Positions 1 through 8,953 of a stretch of DNA of 23,926 bases are shown here, piece by piece (the first letter of the stretch is position 1; every line of letters begins with the position of its first letter). The notes beneath the pieces are model-generated. The model ran no database searches and was not told the DNA's origin. It worked only from the letters and a program-made list of their open reading frames with translations. The DNA is from Spirochaetaceae bacterium (GTDB lineage: Bacteria > Spirochaetota > Spirochaetia > Treponematales > Breznakiellaceae): NCBI GenBank assembly GCA_031283025.1, contig JAITCP010000127.1, positions 1 through 23,926 on the forward strand. Reading direction: 5' to 3'. Made by a program: the position numbers and the translations under genes.

Positions 1-1959
1 ACCAGTCAATCTGAAACCGGAAGGACTTCCGCCGGAACAAGAAACTCCTCGTTAGAAACCCATTTTGCAAATCTGGACATGGCCCTGTGCCTTACTCGTG
101 GATTGCAGGATTCCAAGGAATCTCTGCCGGAATGGAAGGTTACCAATCAGGTCAATGTCGTTGCAATGCAAACGGGCGACGATGTTCAAAAAGCCCTGAA
201 AGACAATAAAAATCCTTTTAAGGCCTTTAATGACAATCAGTGGGGGGTAGACGTTACAACTACGTTCTGGGGCGTTGCCCGGCAGGGCACTGTTCCCGGC
301 GACTATTTGGAAGGAGCCGTAACGCTTTGGATGCGTCATGACGCTGTTGTCGGCGGAGGGCCGGTTACTTCCCAAATATTCAGAACCCCGGAAATGGGAC
401 TGGCGGAGAGGCCGTTTGAAATTTACCAGGCATGGTTTACCTGGAAAGGTTTCGGCGCGGAAATAAACGCCAATTACCACTACGGCAAAGGCAGTTGGCA
501 GGGAGAAGGCGATTTCTTCAACCTGAACGCGGAAAACTATGATCTGTACAGTAATGATATTTGGGACATTAAATCTCCCATTTCAGTAGAAGGCAGATAC
601 AACTTCAATCTGCCGGGCAGGCAGGGGCTTGCGGTAATCATGGGGCCAAAAATCTATTCGGCGGCAAACCCCATGATTCTGGGAAAGTGGTACCGGACAT
701 TTCAGGTGGATAACCAGGAGTTTGAGTATTCAGTAATGGCTGGCCAGGAATTTTCCACGATTAACACGGAACTGGGCGCTTATGGCACGGAGGGTGAATA
801 CACAAACCCCAATACAGTCGCCTCACTGTGGTTTTCCTGGAAGCCTTTCCAGTCTTATTCGTGGCTGGCCGGGCCGCACCTTCACATACAGGCCGGTTTA
901 ATGGGCTCCAACTTTCAGAAAATCGGCGACAACTATTTCAAACGCGGTACTGACGAAAATTACTATCCGTTTGACAATGCGGGAAATCCCATAAAGGAAG
1001 GGGAAATAGGCGTTACCGATACTCTTTCCGCCAAACTCCGCGCCGAATACCGGACCGGCGGAATTTTTTCCGCCCAGGCGGAAGTTGTTCATGCCGGTCT
1101 TGTGGCGGACACCAACTGGGTGCCGGCCTTAAACAGCACGATTTTTGCCGACATTGGTACGGGAAACCGTTTTGAAGTAAAAGGCGGGCTGAGTGCCAAT
1201 ATCTCAAATTATGCGGTTACGCTTAACGCGCTGTACCGCAAGCCCTATCAAGGCCCGGTTACCAGCAAGTATGTGAGCGCGGAAGCCGTTGACAGCGAAC
1301 CTTTCAGGGTTCACGGAAACCGCGAGGCTTTAAGCCTGGAACTGCTGCTTGGCTATGACCTTCAGCCCGCAACATGGATATGGGAATGGAATGTGTGGGA
1401 TACAGAAGCCGCCAAACTTGCTTCAAGGTTCCGGGGCCGTTACACAATCTTTGAGGGGCAGGCCGATCCCGGGTACCGCAAGGGTGCGGACGGGAAGCGC
1501 AGATATGACTATACCGGGTATCCGGAAACCGAGGGGAATTACGAATTAGGCTGGATGGTTTTCTGGAATCCGTCAGCCGATTTGCGTATCGGCAATTCGC
1601 TGAACTTTACCAAAGGCTTTGCGTATAACGGGATACCGGCAGGTACCGAAGCTGACCGAACAGTCATTTCCGGCTGGTCGGAAGAAATCCGGGTGCGTTA
1701 TAAACGGATAATCGCAAAGGGATCGGCCGCTTTTGATCTGTGGGGGCCGGTAAGCATGGACAGGGAAAACAACCGTACCTATCCCCTGCTGTGGAGTTTT
1801 GATCTGGCCTGGGGCCTTGTTCCGAAACCTTCGCTGATGGATTCGGCCAACCGCGTAGGGTTCCGCTGGAACGGGGTAATCCGCGACCGGTATTCGCCTA
1901 ACGCATCCGACGGCAGGGATCACCAGGAACTGGTGTTGTACTTTAATTACGTTTTTTAG
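1..1959 (+). CDS. Outer-membrane beta-barrel protein, 5' end not resolved
   Basis: The reading frame is open from the first base to a stop at 1957-1959, about 652 codons. The product is rich in alternating aromatic/polar segments and Gly/Asn turns, and ends in an aromatic-rich strand with terminal Phe (LVLYFNYVF). That C-terminus is typical of outer-membrane barrels recognised by the BAM machinery. I cannot assign a named porin family. The first ATG in frame (position 79) has no Shine-Dalgarno sequence and no signal peptide follows it, so the true start is probably upstream of the window. A caution is that another frame also looks coding at the very left edge and stops at 53-55, so the first 55 bases could instead be the tail of a preceding gene or mark a frameshift. 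The next gene starts about 10-16 bp downstream. Its place at the head of a glucanase cluster suggests, by inference, a role in passing oligosaccharides across the outer membrane. Confidence 0.7.
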   Translation, partial: TSQSETGRTSAGTRNSSLETHFANLDMALCLTRGLQDSKESLPEWKVTNQVNVVAMQTGDDVQKALKDNKNPFKAFNDNQWGVDVTTTFWGVARQGTVPGDYLEGAVTLWMRHDAVVGGGPVTSQIFRTPEMGLAERPFEIYQAWFTWKGFGAEINANYHYGKGSWQGEGDFFNLNAENYDLYSNDIWDIKSPISVEGRYNFNLPGRQGLAVIMGPKIYSAANPMILGKWYRTFQVDNQEFEYSVMAGQEFSTINTELGAYGTEGEYTNPNTVASLWFSWKPFQSYSWLAGPHLHIQAGLMGSNFQKIGDNYFKRGTDENYYPFDNAGNPIKEGEIGVTDTLSAKLRAEYRTGGIFSAQAEVVHAGLVADTNWVPALNSTIFADIGTGNRFEVKGGLSANISNYAVTLNALYRKPYQGPVTSKYVSAEAVDSEPFRVHGNREALSLELLLGYDLQPATWIWEWNVWDTEAAKLASRFRGRYTIFEGQADPGYRKGADGKRRYDYTGYPETEGNYELGWMVFWNPSADLRIGNSLNFTKGFAYNGIPAGTEADRTVISGWSEEIRVRYKRIIAKGSAAFDLWGPVSMDRENNRTYPLLWSFDLAWGLVPKPSLMDSANRVGFRWNGVIRDRYSPNASDGRDHQELVLYFNYVF

Positions 1960-1969
1960 GGGAGAGGAA

Positions 1970-2911
1970 TTGAAAGTGAAGATTGGTTTTATAAAGTTAG
2001 GAGTAATTATTACTCTTTTTTCTCTTTTTTCGTGTGTTTCTCCGCCTAAATCGGGGCCTGCGCTTATAAGCGGGGGAACGCTGGTGTGGAGCGATGAATT
2101 TGACGGCGATTCGCTTGATCTTTCCAAATGGAATATAGAAACCGGAACCGGCGCGCAATACGGCCTGGAAGGGTGGGGGAACGAGGAAAAGGAATTCTAC
2201 AAGCCGGAAAATGTCATTGTTAAGAACGGCTATTTGTACCTTGAGGCGCGTAAGGACAATGACGCTGCCAACAGCAGTAGGGGTAAATTTCCCTATACGT
2301 CGGGGAAGATTTCTACCGGCGGGATCATGAACCATGACGGAACGTTAAAACCTGTAAAATTTCTTGTCCAGCCGGGAATGAGGATAGAGGCGCGGGTTAA
2401 ATCCGCAAAGGGTGTCGGGTTGTGGCCGGCTTTTTGGATGATTGGCGCTACAAGCAACAATTTGAACGGGTATAAAGCGCTCTCCTGGCCCCGCTGCGGT
2501 GAAGTTGACATTCTGGAAATAAGGGGCGGCGCCGAAAAGCGGCTTAACTCTACCATACATTACGGCCCCTACTGGCCGGAAAACCGCTATGAAGGTGACT
2601 ATAAAGAACTTGATGTAAGCATGGCGGATGAATGGCATGTAATCGGCGTTACCTGGGACGCTAACGTTATGCACTTTTTGCTTGACGGCAATGTGTGGTA
2701 CACCGTAGACCTTAAACAGCTCCATGCGGATAACCCAAAATCCTATGTCAGGGAAGCGTATTCCGCAAAGTCCGGTTTTGTCATCAACGTTAACCTTGCC
2801 GTAGGCGGTCAATATATAGCCAACAGAATCCCCGACGACTCGATATTCGGCAGGAACGCGCCGTATGAAGACCGGTGTTTCATGATTGATTGGGTGAGGG
2901 TGTACAGGTAG
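1970..2911 (+). CDS. GH16 family endo-beta-1,3-glucanase (laminarinase-like) lipoprotein
   Basis: Predicted to hydrolyse beta-1,3- or mixed-linked beta-glucan at the cell surface. Residues 1-21 form a lipoprotein signal peptide ending in LFSC (Cys22), so the enzyme should be membrane-anchored. The mature part matches a full GH16 jelly-roll: LVWSDEFDG near residue 38, the substrate-cleft segment LWPAFWMIG near 151, and the catalytic signature GEVDILEI at 177-184. In that signature Glu178 is the expected nucleophile, Asp180 the assisting acid and Glu183 the acid/base. The E-x-D-x-x-E spacing with a beta-bulge is that of laminarinase-type GH16 enzymes rather than plant XTH enzymes. It ends in the usual GH16 tail FMIDWVRVYR. 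The start may be TTG at 1970 or GTG at 1976; GTG has better spacing from the GGGGAGAGG ribosome site at 1959-1967. It lies in a tight operon between the barrel gene and further lipoproteins. Exact substrate is inferred from family and from the GH128 neighbours. Confidence 0.93.
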   Translation: MKVKIGFIKLGVIITLFSLFSCVSPPKSGPALISGGTLVWSDEFDGDSLDLSKWNIETGTGAQYGLEGWGNEEKEFYKPENVIVKNGYLYLEARKDNDAANSSRGKFPYTSGKISTGGIMNHDGTLKPVKFLVQPGMRIEARVKSAKGVGLWPAFWMIGATSNNLNGYKALSWPRCGEVDILEIRGGAEKRLNSTIHYGPYWPENRYEGDYKELDVSMADEWHVIGVTWDANVMHFLLDGNVWYTVDLKQLHADNPKSYVREAYSAKSGFVINVNLAVGGQYIANRIPDDSIFGRNAPYEDRCFMIDWVRVYR

Positions 2912-2930
2912 GGAGTAGAGGAGATAGGGT

Positions 2931-3638
2931 ATGAAAAAATTTTGGTTTATAGCGCTGACCATCCTTTTATTCTGTGCGGGCTGCGATAGTTTGGGAGAAG
3001 ATCCGCTGCCGGCTCCGGGGCCTCATGGGACGGATGGGGTTGTGCTCTTTGTAAACGGGACTGTGTATAACTTTGATTACACCGCACAGTATGACGGTAT
3101 TCAGATGCCTTTATATATGGACGCAAAACCTGATGGCATGGGCGGGACTATCGGCGGGGCGCAGTTCTTAAATATGGGATCAATAGAAGGCGGGGCCTTT
3201 GCCGGAAGCGAAGGTTCGGTTTATTCCCAAAATGGCATAAAGTCCATGGCGTTCCTTAACGACCTTGCGAATAATTACGAAGGGCAGTGGCGGTTTACCT
3301 TGTTTGACAATCCTCCGCTGCTTGTGTCCGCCTATAACGGCATTACTTATTGGGCAAAGTATGCCGCTGCTCCGGCTGTTGGTTCGTCAACCAGCGTCGG
3401 CGTTACCATTGACGTTTGGACTTCCAGCGGCAGGAATATTGCCAGTGTGTTCAACAATATACCCGTAGAAGCGCGGTTAGACGGACAATGGCATAAATAT
3501 ACAGTTCAGTTGACAAAACAATGGGCTTCCACAACCCCGCCGGTTCCGCTTCCGGACGGCGAGACTATAAAGCAATGGCAAATTACCGTTCCGCAAAACG
3601 CGGGCAGAATCTATGTGGATGAAGTCATTTTGAGATAA
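2931..3638 (+). CDS. Small lipoprotein with a jelly-roll-like, possibly carbohydrate-binding domain
   Basis: A 235-residue product. Residues 1-17 are a typical lipoprotein signal peptide and the lipobox is FCAGC with Cys18. The mature region alternates short beta-strand-like segments and contains WRFTLFDNPP, ITYWAKYAAAP, a stretch WHKYTVQL resembling the W-x-x-x-x-I/V-P/D-L step of CBM11/CBM30-like jelly-rolls, and ends in IYVDEVILR, the usual last strand of such domains. No catalytic motif is visible. AGAGGAG lies before the ATG. It sits 19 bp after the GH16 gene and 11 bp before the next lipoprotein gene, so it is probably co-transcribed. A glycan-binding role is inferred from fold-like features and context; I do not recognise a named family. 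Confidence 0.85.
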   Translation: MKKFWFIALTILLFCAGCDSLGEDPLPAPGPHGTDGVVLFVNGTVYNFDYTAQYDGIQMPLYMDAKPDGMGGTIGGAQFLNMGSIEGGAFAGSEGSVYSQNGIKSMAFLNDLANNYEGQWRFTLFDNPPLLVSAYNGITYWAKYAAAPAVGSSTSVGVTIDVWTSSGRNIASVFNNIPVEARLDGQWHKYTVQLTKQWASTTPPVPLPDGETIKQWQITVPQNAGRIYVDEVILR

Positions 3639-3649
3639 GGAGAATAAGC

Positions 3650-5692
3650 ATGAAAAAAACAAACATTAGGGAATCTCTAAAAACTTCAGTTTTTAGAGAT
3701 TTACCTCTGAAAAACGCACGTTTCACAGCCCAAAGGGCGAGAAACTGCAAAGGAACCTCTAAAAACAACCGGTTTTTAGAGGTTCCCATTATTACATTGT
3801 TGATTGCATTGGCAGTGGTTTTTGCCGCTTGCTCTACCGGCAATTCAAACGGAGGAACCCCGTCTCCGGCAACAGGGCCTTTTACCGTTGAGATTGACGA
3901 TTCCGTAGCTCAAGGCAACGCAAGCGGCAGTTATATTCGCGCTTTTGTTTTGGGCAGCCCTGTAACCGGACCGCTGCCTGTAAACACCGAGGTTACCATT
4001 CAAATTAACGCCGCAGCGGGCATGACGATAGATTGGGTAAAGGTAAACGATATTCCGCTCACACCAACAGGAGGGGCGTATAAGTTCAGGATAACGGCAA
4101 ATTCCGTAATAACCGCGCACTTTTCAGCGGGCGGGTTTGCGCAGATAGCGGGAGGCATGGTTTATTACGGCAAAGACGGCGGGTTTGCGATCACCGGTTA
4201 CGAGATGAAAGATGACCACACATGGAGTGATGCCAATGGCACTTATACCATACAAGGGGAAAGTAAATTAGGCGCGGATGGCACAGGCATGGATGGCGGC
4301 AAGGCGATTGAATTGGCAATAACGGAGGTGAAAGACTATTACGCTTTTGAGATTACCGGTTCTTCTCCCTTTATGAATTTGAACAGCGCGGACGCGTTGT
4401 CACTGTGGATAAAAACCGACTATGAATTTAATTTTGACGGTTTTGATAGACCGGTTGCTGTTGACCGGGTTATGTTCGGGGAGTTTGACCATGATCAAAC
4501 TGTTTCCGATTGGATTAAAGCCATAAAGTACGCCGGAGAATTTAATGAATATAGTCCGGATGTTCAGCCCCTTATTGAACTGGGCAATGAATGGCAGCGG
4601 ATAATTGTGCCGATTCCGGACGGCGCCAATATACAATGCGACACCATACGCCTGTATTTTAAGCGGCCCCAGATAGAAACAGTCCCGATTTTTATCGACA
4701 AGATTGAATTTGTTACAGCAGGCTCCAAGACGCTGGAAAGCGTAATCCTGCCCGAGTCCGGTTCCATACCCGGCGGGAATGTGGCGACCGATCTGGAATT
4801 GTTTACCCAGGATACAAAGCTGATATACAAGATGGAAGGTTCAACCTATACCCTATACGGGAAAAACCCTGTTCCGGGTTCCAACGAGTACCTGAACAGA
4901 TTTACCGATTTTTATACTCCCGTCTATAGCGCCGCGGGGGCGGTAACAGCCGGCGGTAAAATTTCTGTAAGCGGCTATAATACAAACCTTTCTTTGACGG
5001 CAGCATATAACGGCGTAACAAGTTCAGCTATGGCTGTTAAGGTTATGGGTCAAACGCCAAAGCCAACCAGCACTGTTGTCCTTGAAGATCATACCAATGC
5101 CGATCTTGCCCAAAACGCTTGGGGCGGAGAGGTGAAACTTCCGTTGTACTGGGGAGGCACTGCCGGCGACGCGCAAATTTATCAAATGTTGGATCTGGGC
5201 GACGACAAAAGATACCTGTACTGTTTTATACGCAATATAACCGTTCCGGGTTTCTTCGGAGATGACGGCAAGCCGACTGATCAATTGGGTTATCCGCTGG
5301 ATGACTGGTATGTAACCGGAAATTTGGGGCTGAACCATGACCTAAGCGAATTAACAGAGATTGTGATAAGAGCCAGGCTTTCGCCGGACATTGTCTGGAC
5401 ATTCAGCTTGTCCAGCGGGTATCCGGGAGTAGCAGAAACCCTTAACGCCAATGGCGAAAAATTCTCACATTCGGTTCCGTTTACCGGAAAGAACTATGTC
5501 AACTTCACGGAGTATGTAATTCCTCTGTCCGTATTTAGGGAGAACGGCGTTGATCTAACCAGGATCACCGGCTACGAGTTCTTTACTGATATGTCGTTGA
5601 ACAGTTCACAGCAGGCTAAAAACGCGTGGGAGGGTATTTCGGTGGATGGCATAACCGGCCAATTTATAGTTGACAGCGTAACAGTACGGTAA
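3650..5692 (+). CDS. Large modular surface lipoprotein with a repeat element inserted in its signal peptide
   Basis: A 680-residue product preceded by AAGGAG. The hydrophobic stretch ITLLIALAVVFAAC with lipobox Cys61 is a lipoprotein signal, but it starts only at residue 47. Residues 7-47 are encoded by the inserted palindromic element at 3669-3787. Without the insert and its ATTA duplication the N-terminus would read MKKTNIITLLIALAVVFAAC, a normal 20-residue signal. After the Cys come an InlB-B-repeat-like module (about 75-165), a jelly-roll-like module (about 168-360) ending in IFIDKIEFV, an Ig-like module (about 365-480), and a second jelly-roll-like module (about 485-680) ending in FIVDSVTVR. 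The central and C-terminal architecture resembles that of the 745-residue protein at 12511-14748, so the two look like paralogs. No glycosidase motif is seen; glycan binding is inferred. Whether the extended basic N-region still permits export and lipidation is uncertain; re-initiation nearer the hydrophobic stretch is possible. Confidence 0.85.
   Translation: MKKTNIRESLKTSVFRDLPLKNARFTAQRARNCKGTSKNNRFLEVPIITLLIALAVVFAACSTGNSNGGTPSPATGPFTVEIDDSVAQGNASGSYIRAFVLGSPVTGPLPVNTEVTIQINAAAGMTIDWVKVNDIPLTPTGGAYKFRITANSVITAHFSAGGFAQIAGGMVYYGKDGGFAITGYEMKDDHTWSDANGTYTIQGESKLGADGTGMDGGKAIELAITEVKDYYAFEITGSSPFMNLNSADALSLWIKTDYEFNFDGFDRPVAVDRVMFGEFDHDQTVSDWIKAIKYAGEFNEYSPDVQPLIELGNEWQRIIVPIPDGANIQCDTIRLYFKRPQIETVPIFIDKIEFVTAGSKTLESVILPESGSIPGGNVATDLELFTQDTKLIYKMEGSTYTLYGKNPVPGSNEYLNRFTDFYTPVYSAAGAVTAGGKISVSGYNTNLSLTAAYNGVTSSAMAVKVMGQTPKPTSTVVLEDHTNADLAQNAWGGEVKLPLYWGGTAGDAQIYQMLDLGDDKRYLYCFIRNITVPGFFGDDGKPTDQLGYPLDDWYVTGNLGLNHDLSELTEIVIRARLSPDIVWTFSLSSGYPGVAETLNANGEKFSHSVPFTGKNYVNFTEYVIPLSVFRENGVDLTRITGYEFFTDMSLNSSQQAKNAWEGISVDGITGQFIVDSVTVR
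3669..3787 (+). repeat. Three-hairpin palindromic element, copy A, inserted within a coding sequence
   Basis: The element opens with a perfect 13-bp hairpin (3672-3701) around a TTCA loop. A central imperfect hairpin follows (about 3720-3745, GTTTC...GCCC AAA GGGC...GAAAC). It closes with a perfect 15-bp hairpin (3752-3786) around an AACCG loop. The two outer hairpins share the stem core CTCTAAAAAC. The tetranucleotide ATTA occurs immediately before (3665-3668) and again at 3788-3791, consistent with a short target duplication. Element plus duplication is 123 bp, or 41 codons, so the host frame is kept. It matches the copy at 14884 with about three differences over the first 87 bp. Confidence 0.9.
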
Positions 5693-5704
5693 AAAGGAGA
5701 CAAC

Positions 5705-7105
5705 ATGAGAAAAATTGTTTTGGCAGCACTTGCGGCGGCAGCGTTATTGGCATCCTGCGGCACATCGGGGACAGGCGCTCCGTCAAAAGAAGGGCGTAAA
5801 GGCCCGTTCACGAACAAGAAGGGCGTTTCCTACAGCTTTGAGCAGGATAAAACGCCGGATCAGGACATGGCCTTGCTTACTTCCGCGAACGGGATAAAGT
5901 GGTTTTACAACTGGTATGTCGTGCCGGAAACCAAGGCGGGGGCGGCGGCAAAGGCGCGCGATGTTGTTTTCTACCCCATGGTGTGGAACGCATGGGAGTT
6001 TGAGCCATTGCTGGAAATGTATTTGAAAGAACACCCGGAAGTTGATTTTATTATGGGTTTTAACGAGCCGAATCTGAGAGACCAGTGCAACTATACCCCC
6101 AAGGAAGCGGCAAAGCACTGGCCCCGGCTGGTAAAATTCGCAAAAAAACACAATCTTAAAATTCTTTCGCCTGCCATGAATTACGGCACCATGGAAAACT
6201 ACTGGGTTCCCTGGGTATGGCTTGATGAATTTTTTGGCATAGACCGTTTTGATGAAGAAACCGGAAGGCTGGTAAAGAACAAAGGATATTCCGGCGTATC
6301 GCTTGCCGATATAGACGCAATCTCAATTCATTCCTATATGCCGGATGCCGGTGCGCTTAAATGGTTTATCAGTATGTTTCTGAAATACAAAAAACCAATT
6401 TGGGTAACCGAATTTTGTTCCTGGGAATATGCGCAGCCAAATGCCGCATGGCAAAACGCCGAATACCAACAGATGTTTATGAGCGAGGCGGTTACCATGC
6501 TGGAGCTTCACCCCGATGTAGAGCGGTATGCGTGGTTCATTCCCAAGGGCTCCGAAGATGAAACCGTCATTCCCGGCAACAAGCTCCTGACCAAAGGCCC
6601 TAACCCCCGGCTGACTCCTCTTGGCACGGTGTTTGTCAACATGGGCACCTGCGACAAAACGGTGTGGGTTCCCGCAGGTAAACGCATTACAGCGGCGCAT
6701 TTTAGCGACATGATTTTTTCGGATTATATTTACAAAACAGACGACCCAAACTGGCCCCGCAAGGAGCAGGGCTTTACAAAAAATTCCGGCGTACACTTCC
6801 GTCCGGGAACGGATCGGGGCGGGGAAGCTCTGGATATGTTTGACTTTAGCATTATGAAGTGGGTGGAGTACCAGGTAGAAGTTCCGGCGGCAAAGACCTA
6901 TACACTCAGCCTGCGAAACACCGCAGAGGAACCAACCAGAATAGCAATTACCGTTAACGGTCAGAACGTCGGTGATATTTCTCTTCCCAGGACAAATGCG
7001 TGGAGAACCAACACGGTCTCTGTGCAAATGCCGGCGGGGAAAAATAAACTCAGGCTGAAAGTTTTAGAGGGAGACTGCGCGTTGAATTGGCTGATGGTGG
7101 AGTAG
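5705..7105 (+). CDS. GH128-like endo-beta-1,3-glucanase lipoprotein (first copy)
   Basis: A 466-residue product with AAGGAG before the ATG and a signal peptide ending LLASC (Cys18). Residues about 38-320 match the GH128/Asl1-like TIM-barrel pattern: GVSYSF near 40, WFYNWY near 66, FYPMVWN near 89, GFNEPN with Glu121, LSPAMNYG near 154, ISIHSYM near 207 and WVTEFCSW with Glu236. In GH128 the Glu of the NEPN motif is the acid/base and the Glu of the TEF motif is the nucleophile, and both are present. Characterised GH128 enzymes cut beta-1,3-glucan. Residues about 345-466 form a beta-sandwich with VEYQVEVPAAKTYTLSLR and a last strand NWLMVE, like a CBM6/CBM35-type binding domain. It is about 12 bp from the preceding gene and is followed closely by a paralog. 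Fine specificity is inferred. Confidence 0.9.
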   Translation: MRKIVLAALAAAALLASCGTSGTGAPSKEGRKGPFTNKKGVSYSFEQDKTPDQDMALLTSANGIKWFYNWYVVPETKAGAAAKARDVVFYPMVWNAWEFEPLLEMYLKEHPEVDFIMGFNEPNLRDQCNYTPKEAAKHWPRLVKFAKKHNLKILSPAMNYGTMENYWVPWVWLDEFFGIDRFDEETGRLVKNKGYSGVSLADIDAISIHSYMPDAGALKWFISMFLKYKKPIWVTEFCSWEYAQPNAAWQNAEYQQMFMSEAVTMLELHPDVERYAWFIPKGSEDETVIPGNKLLTKGPNPRLTPLGTVFVNMGTCDKTVWVPAGKRITAAHFSDMIFSDYIYKTDDPNWPRKEQGFTKNSGVHFRPGTDRGGEALDMFDFSIMKWVEYQVEVPAAKTYTLSLRNTAEEPTRIAITVNGQNVGDISLPRTNAWRTNTVSVQMPAGKNKLRLKVLEGDCALNWLMVE

Positions 7106-7140
7106 GAGAGTGGGGAGCAGGAAGAATGGAAAAGAATTGT

Positions 7141-8946
7141 ATGAAAAAAATGTTAGGTTTGGTTATATCAACGCTTTTCCTGTGCGTTGTGCCGGTTTCG
7201 TGTGATCAGGCCGGCAGCGACAATACCGGGTTAAAAACTTTTTCCAAACCGCCCGAATTTACAAGTCTTTCATGGGACGAGGACAGCTCAAAATTTGTGT
7301 ATCGTTTTGAACATTCAGATCCAAGAGCGGATTCCTACGATGTCTGCTGGAGGCTGGGCGAAAGATCGCTTAATGAAGTTTTGGCCGGAACCAAAATTGA
7401 AAATTCATTGCGGGATGGTTCAATAACTCCTTCCACCGATATTACCATGTTAAGCGCCGTAGTAGCCGCAAACAAGAGCGGGTATTCAACAGCCTATTCC
7501 GATGTTGAATGTGCGGAAAAATCGGGAGGTGTTGTTATTCCCGTTGATCCGCCGTACACGCCGACGGTAGTCCAGGCCAAAAGCGTCAAGCGCGGCGTTG
7601 GGTATAACTTTGTAACGCTTAGCTCAACCAGTAAAAATAACGCCACGCATACCGCGCGGGATATGGACCTTTTGATGAGCGGCACAAGCGGGATTTGCTG
7701 GTTCTATAGCTGGGGGGCCGCTCCGAACGCGGCAGTGGAAACAGCGGCCAGAGAACGCAGTCTGGAATTCGCGCCGATGGCATGGAACGCCGGTTTTAAC
7801 GATAACAGACAGGCGTATATTACTTTTGCCAATAACAATCCCGGGACAAAATATCTCCTTGCGTTTAACGAGCCGAACTTTCCTGAGCAGTCGAATATGA
7901 CTCCGGCGCAGGCCGCGGCGGTATGGCCGAACCTGAGAGCCCTTGCCGCCGATATGGGCAGCAGCGTAAAAATCGTTTCGCCTGCGATGAATTTCGGCTC
8001 TATGATGGGGCCTGTTGAGTGGCTGGATCAATTCCGCGCGGCAATAGGAGAAGCCGCCTGGAGTGAAATTGAAGCCATCTCTGTGCATACCTACCCCTGG
8101 TGGCCCAGCGCGGTACGCGGCATTTTGCAAAGCTACCGGAAATACAACAAAAAAATCTGGCTGACCGAATTCTGCGGATGGGAAGATGTTGATGGCAGGA
8201 CTCCAAGCCCGGAACTGCAGGCGTGGTACGTGAGCATGGCGCTGATATACCTGGAAGCTGATCCTATGATAGGACGCTATGCGTGGTACCTGCCCAAGGG
8301 CCATGTAGCGCAAAACGCGCCCGCTATAGGCCCGCCCCCCAGGTACGAGAAAAACCCGTTCCATAACCTGATTACCGAAGTGAACGCCTCGACGCAGCCT
8401 CAGCTTACAGACTTAGGCATTATTTACGCCAACATACCTTCTTTGGACAAGGGCGTGTGGTATTTAACGGGAGAGAAAATTGACGCGTCCCAGTTTATGG
8501 ACAGCAATCTGGCGGAGGCTGTAAGAACTTCAACTGCTGATAACGAGAACGGGGGCTGGTCGGATTCGGTGTTGTTCCGTCCGGTAACAGACAACGACAA
8601 ATCCGCCGGTGTTTTGGAAATTTGGGAATTCAAAAACAATATGTGGGTAGAGTACCAGGTGGAAGCTTCTGCAGGCAAAGTATACAACCTTTCGATGCGG
8701 TATAAAGTCCCGCCGTTGAGTAACGGGAACCCCATTAACAACAACACGATGCGCATTTATGTTGACGGAACATTGGTTACCAACGCGGGGCCGATAGCGG
8801 CTAACGGGAACCTTGTCCTGCCGACAACGGACTGGACAACCGCTGCCAATATTCCGCTCAATTTGTCCGCGGGGAAACATTCCGTACGCCTGCTTGTTAC
8901 CGGCGCAAACAGTAATTTTGCGCTTAACTGGCTTGTGATTGAGTAA
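7141..8946 (+). CDS. GH128-like endo-beta-1,3-glucanase lipoprotein (second copy, with N-terminal Fn3-like module)
   Basis: About 601 residues from the ATG at 7141, chosen because it gives a standard lipoprotein signal MKKMLGLVIS... ending VPVSC (Cys21). The in-frame ATG at 7126 is possible but puts an acidic residue in the n-region, and one at 7087 would overlap the previous gene. Residues about 36-125 resemble a fibronectin-III-like module (LSWDEDSSKFVYRF ... AANKSGYSTAYSDV). The catalytic domain runs from about 148 to 440, with GVGYNF, CWFYSW, FNEPN (Glu244, acid/base), VSPAMNFGSM, ISVHTYPWW and WLTEFCGW (Glu343, nucleophile). Residues about 480-601 form a CBM6-like beta-sandwich ending NWLVIE, as in the neighbouring paralog. 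The two GH128 copies share the catalytic-plus-binding layout but differ in N-terminal region, suggesting old duplication and different positioning on substrate. Confidence 0.9.
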   Translation: MKKMLGLVISTLFLCVVPVSCDQAGSDNTGLKTFSKPPEFTSLSWDEDSSKFVYRFEHSDPRADSYDVCWRLGERSLNEVLAGTKIENSLRDGSITPSTDITMLSAVVAANKSGYSTAYSDVECAEKSGGVVIPVDPPYTPTVVQAKSVKRGVGYNFVTLSSTSKNNATHTARDMDLLMSGTSGICWFYSWGAAPNAAVETAARERSLEFAPMAWNAGFNDNRQAYITFANNNPGTKYLLAFNEPNFPEQSNMTPAQAAAVWPNLRALAADMGSSVKIVSPAMNFGSMMGPVEWLDQFRAAIGEAAWSEIEAISVHTYPWWPSAVRGILQSYRKYNKKIWLTEFCGWEDVDGRTPSPELQAWYVSMALIYLEADPMIGRYAWYLPKGHVAQNAPAIGPPPRYEKNPFHNLITEVNASTQPQLTDLGIIYANIPSLDKGVWYLTGEKIDASQFMDSNLAEAVRTSTADNENGGWSDSVLFRPVTDNDKSAGVLEIWEFKNNMWVEYQVEASAGKVYNLSMRYKVPPLSNGNPINNNTMRIYVDGTLVTNAGPIAANGNLVLPTTDWTTAANIPLNLSAGKHSVRLLVTGANSNFALNWLVIE

Positions 8947-8953
8947 AATACGC

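Noticed and set aside
1573..2127. 184-residue minus-strand frame across the barrel/GH16 junction
   Set aside because: It is a shadow of two strong plus-strand genes, with no family resemblance.
3625..3843. Minus-strand open frame opposite the inserted element
   Set aside because: It is open because the element is palindromic; there is no ribosome site and it overlaps the well-supported lipoprotein gene.
7087..7140. Upstream starts for the second GH128 gene (7087 and 7126)
   Set aside because: The 7087 start overlaps the preceding gene and gives an acidic, Gly-rich N-terminus; 7126 also spoils the signal peptide, while 7141 gives a normal one.
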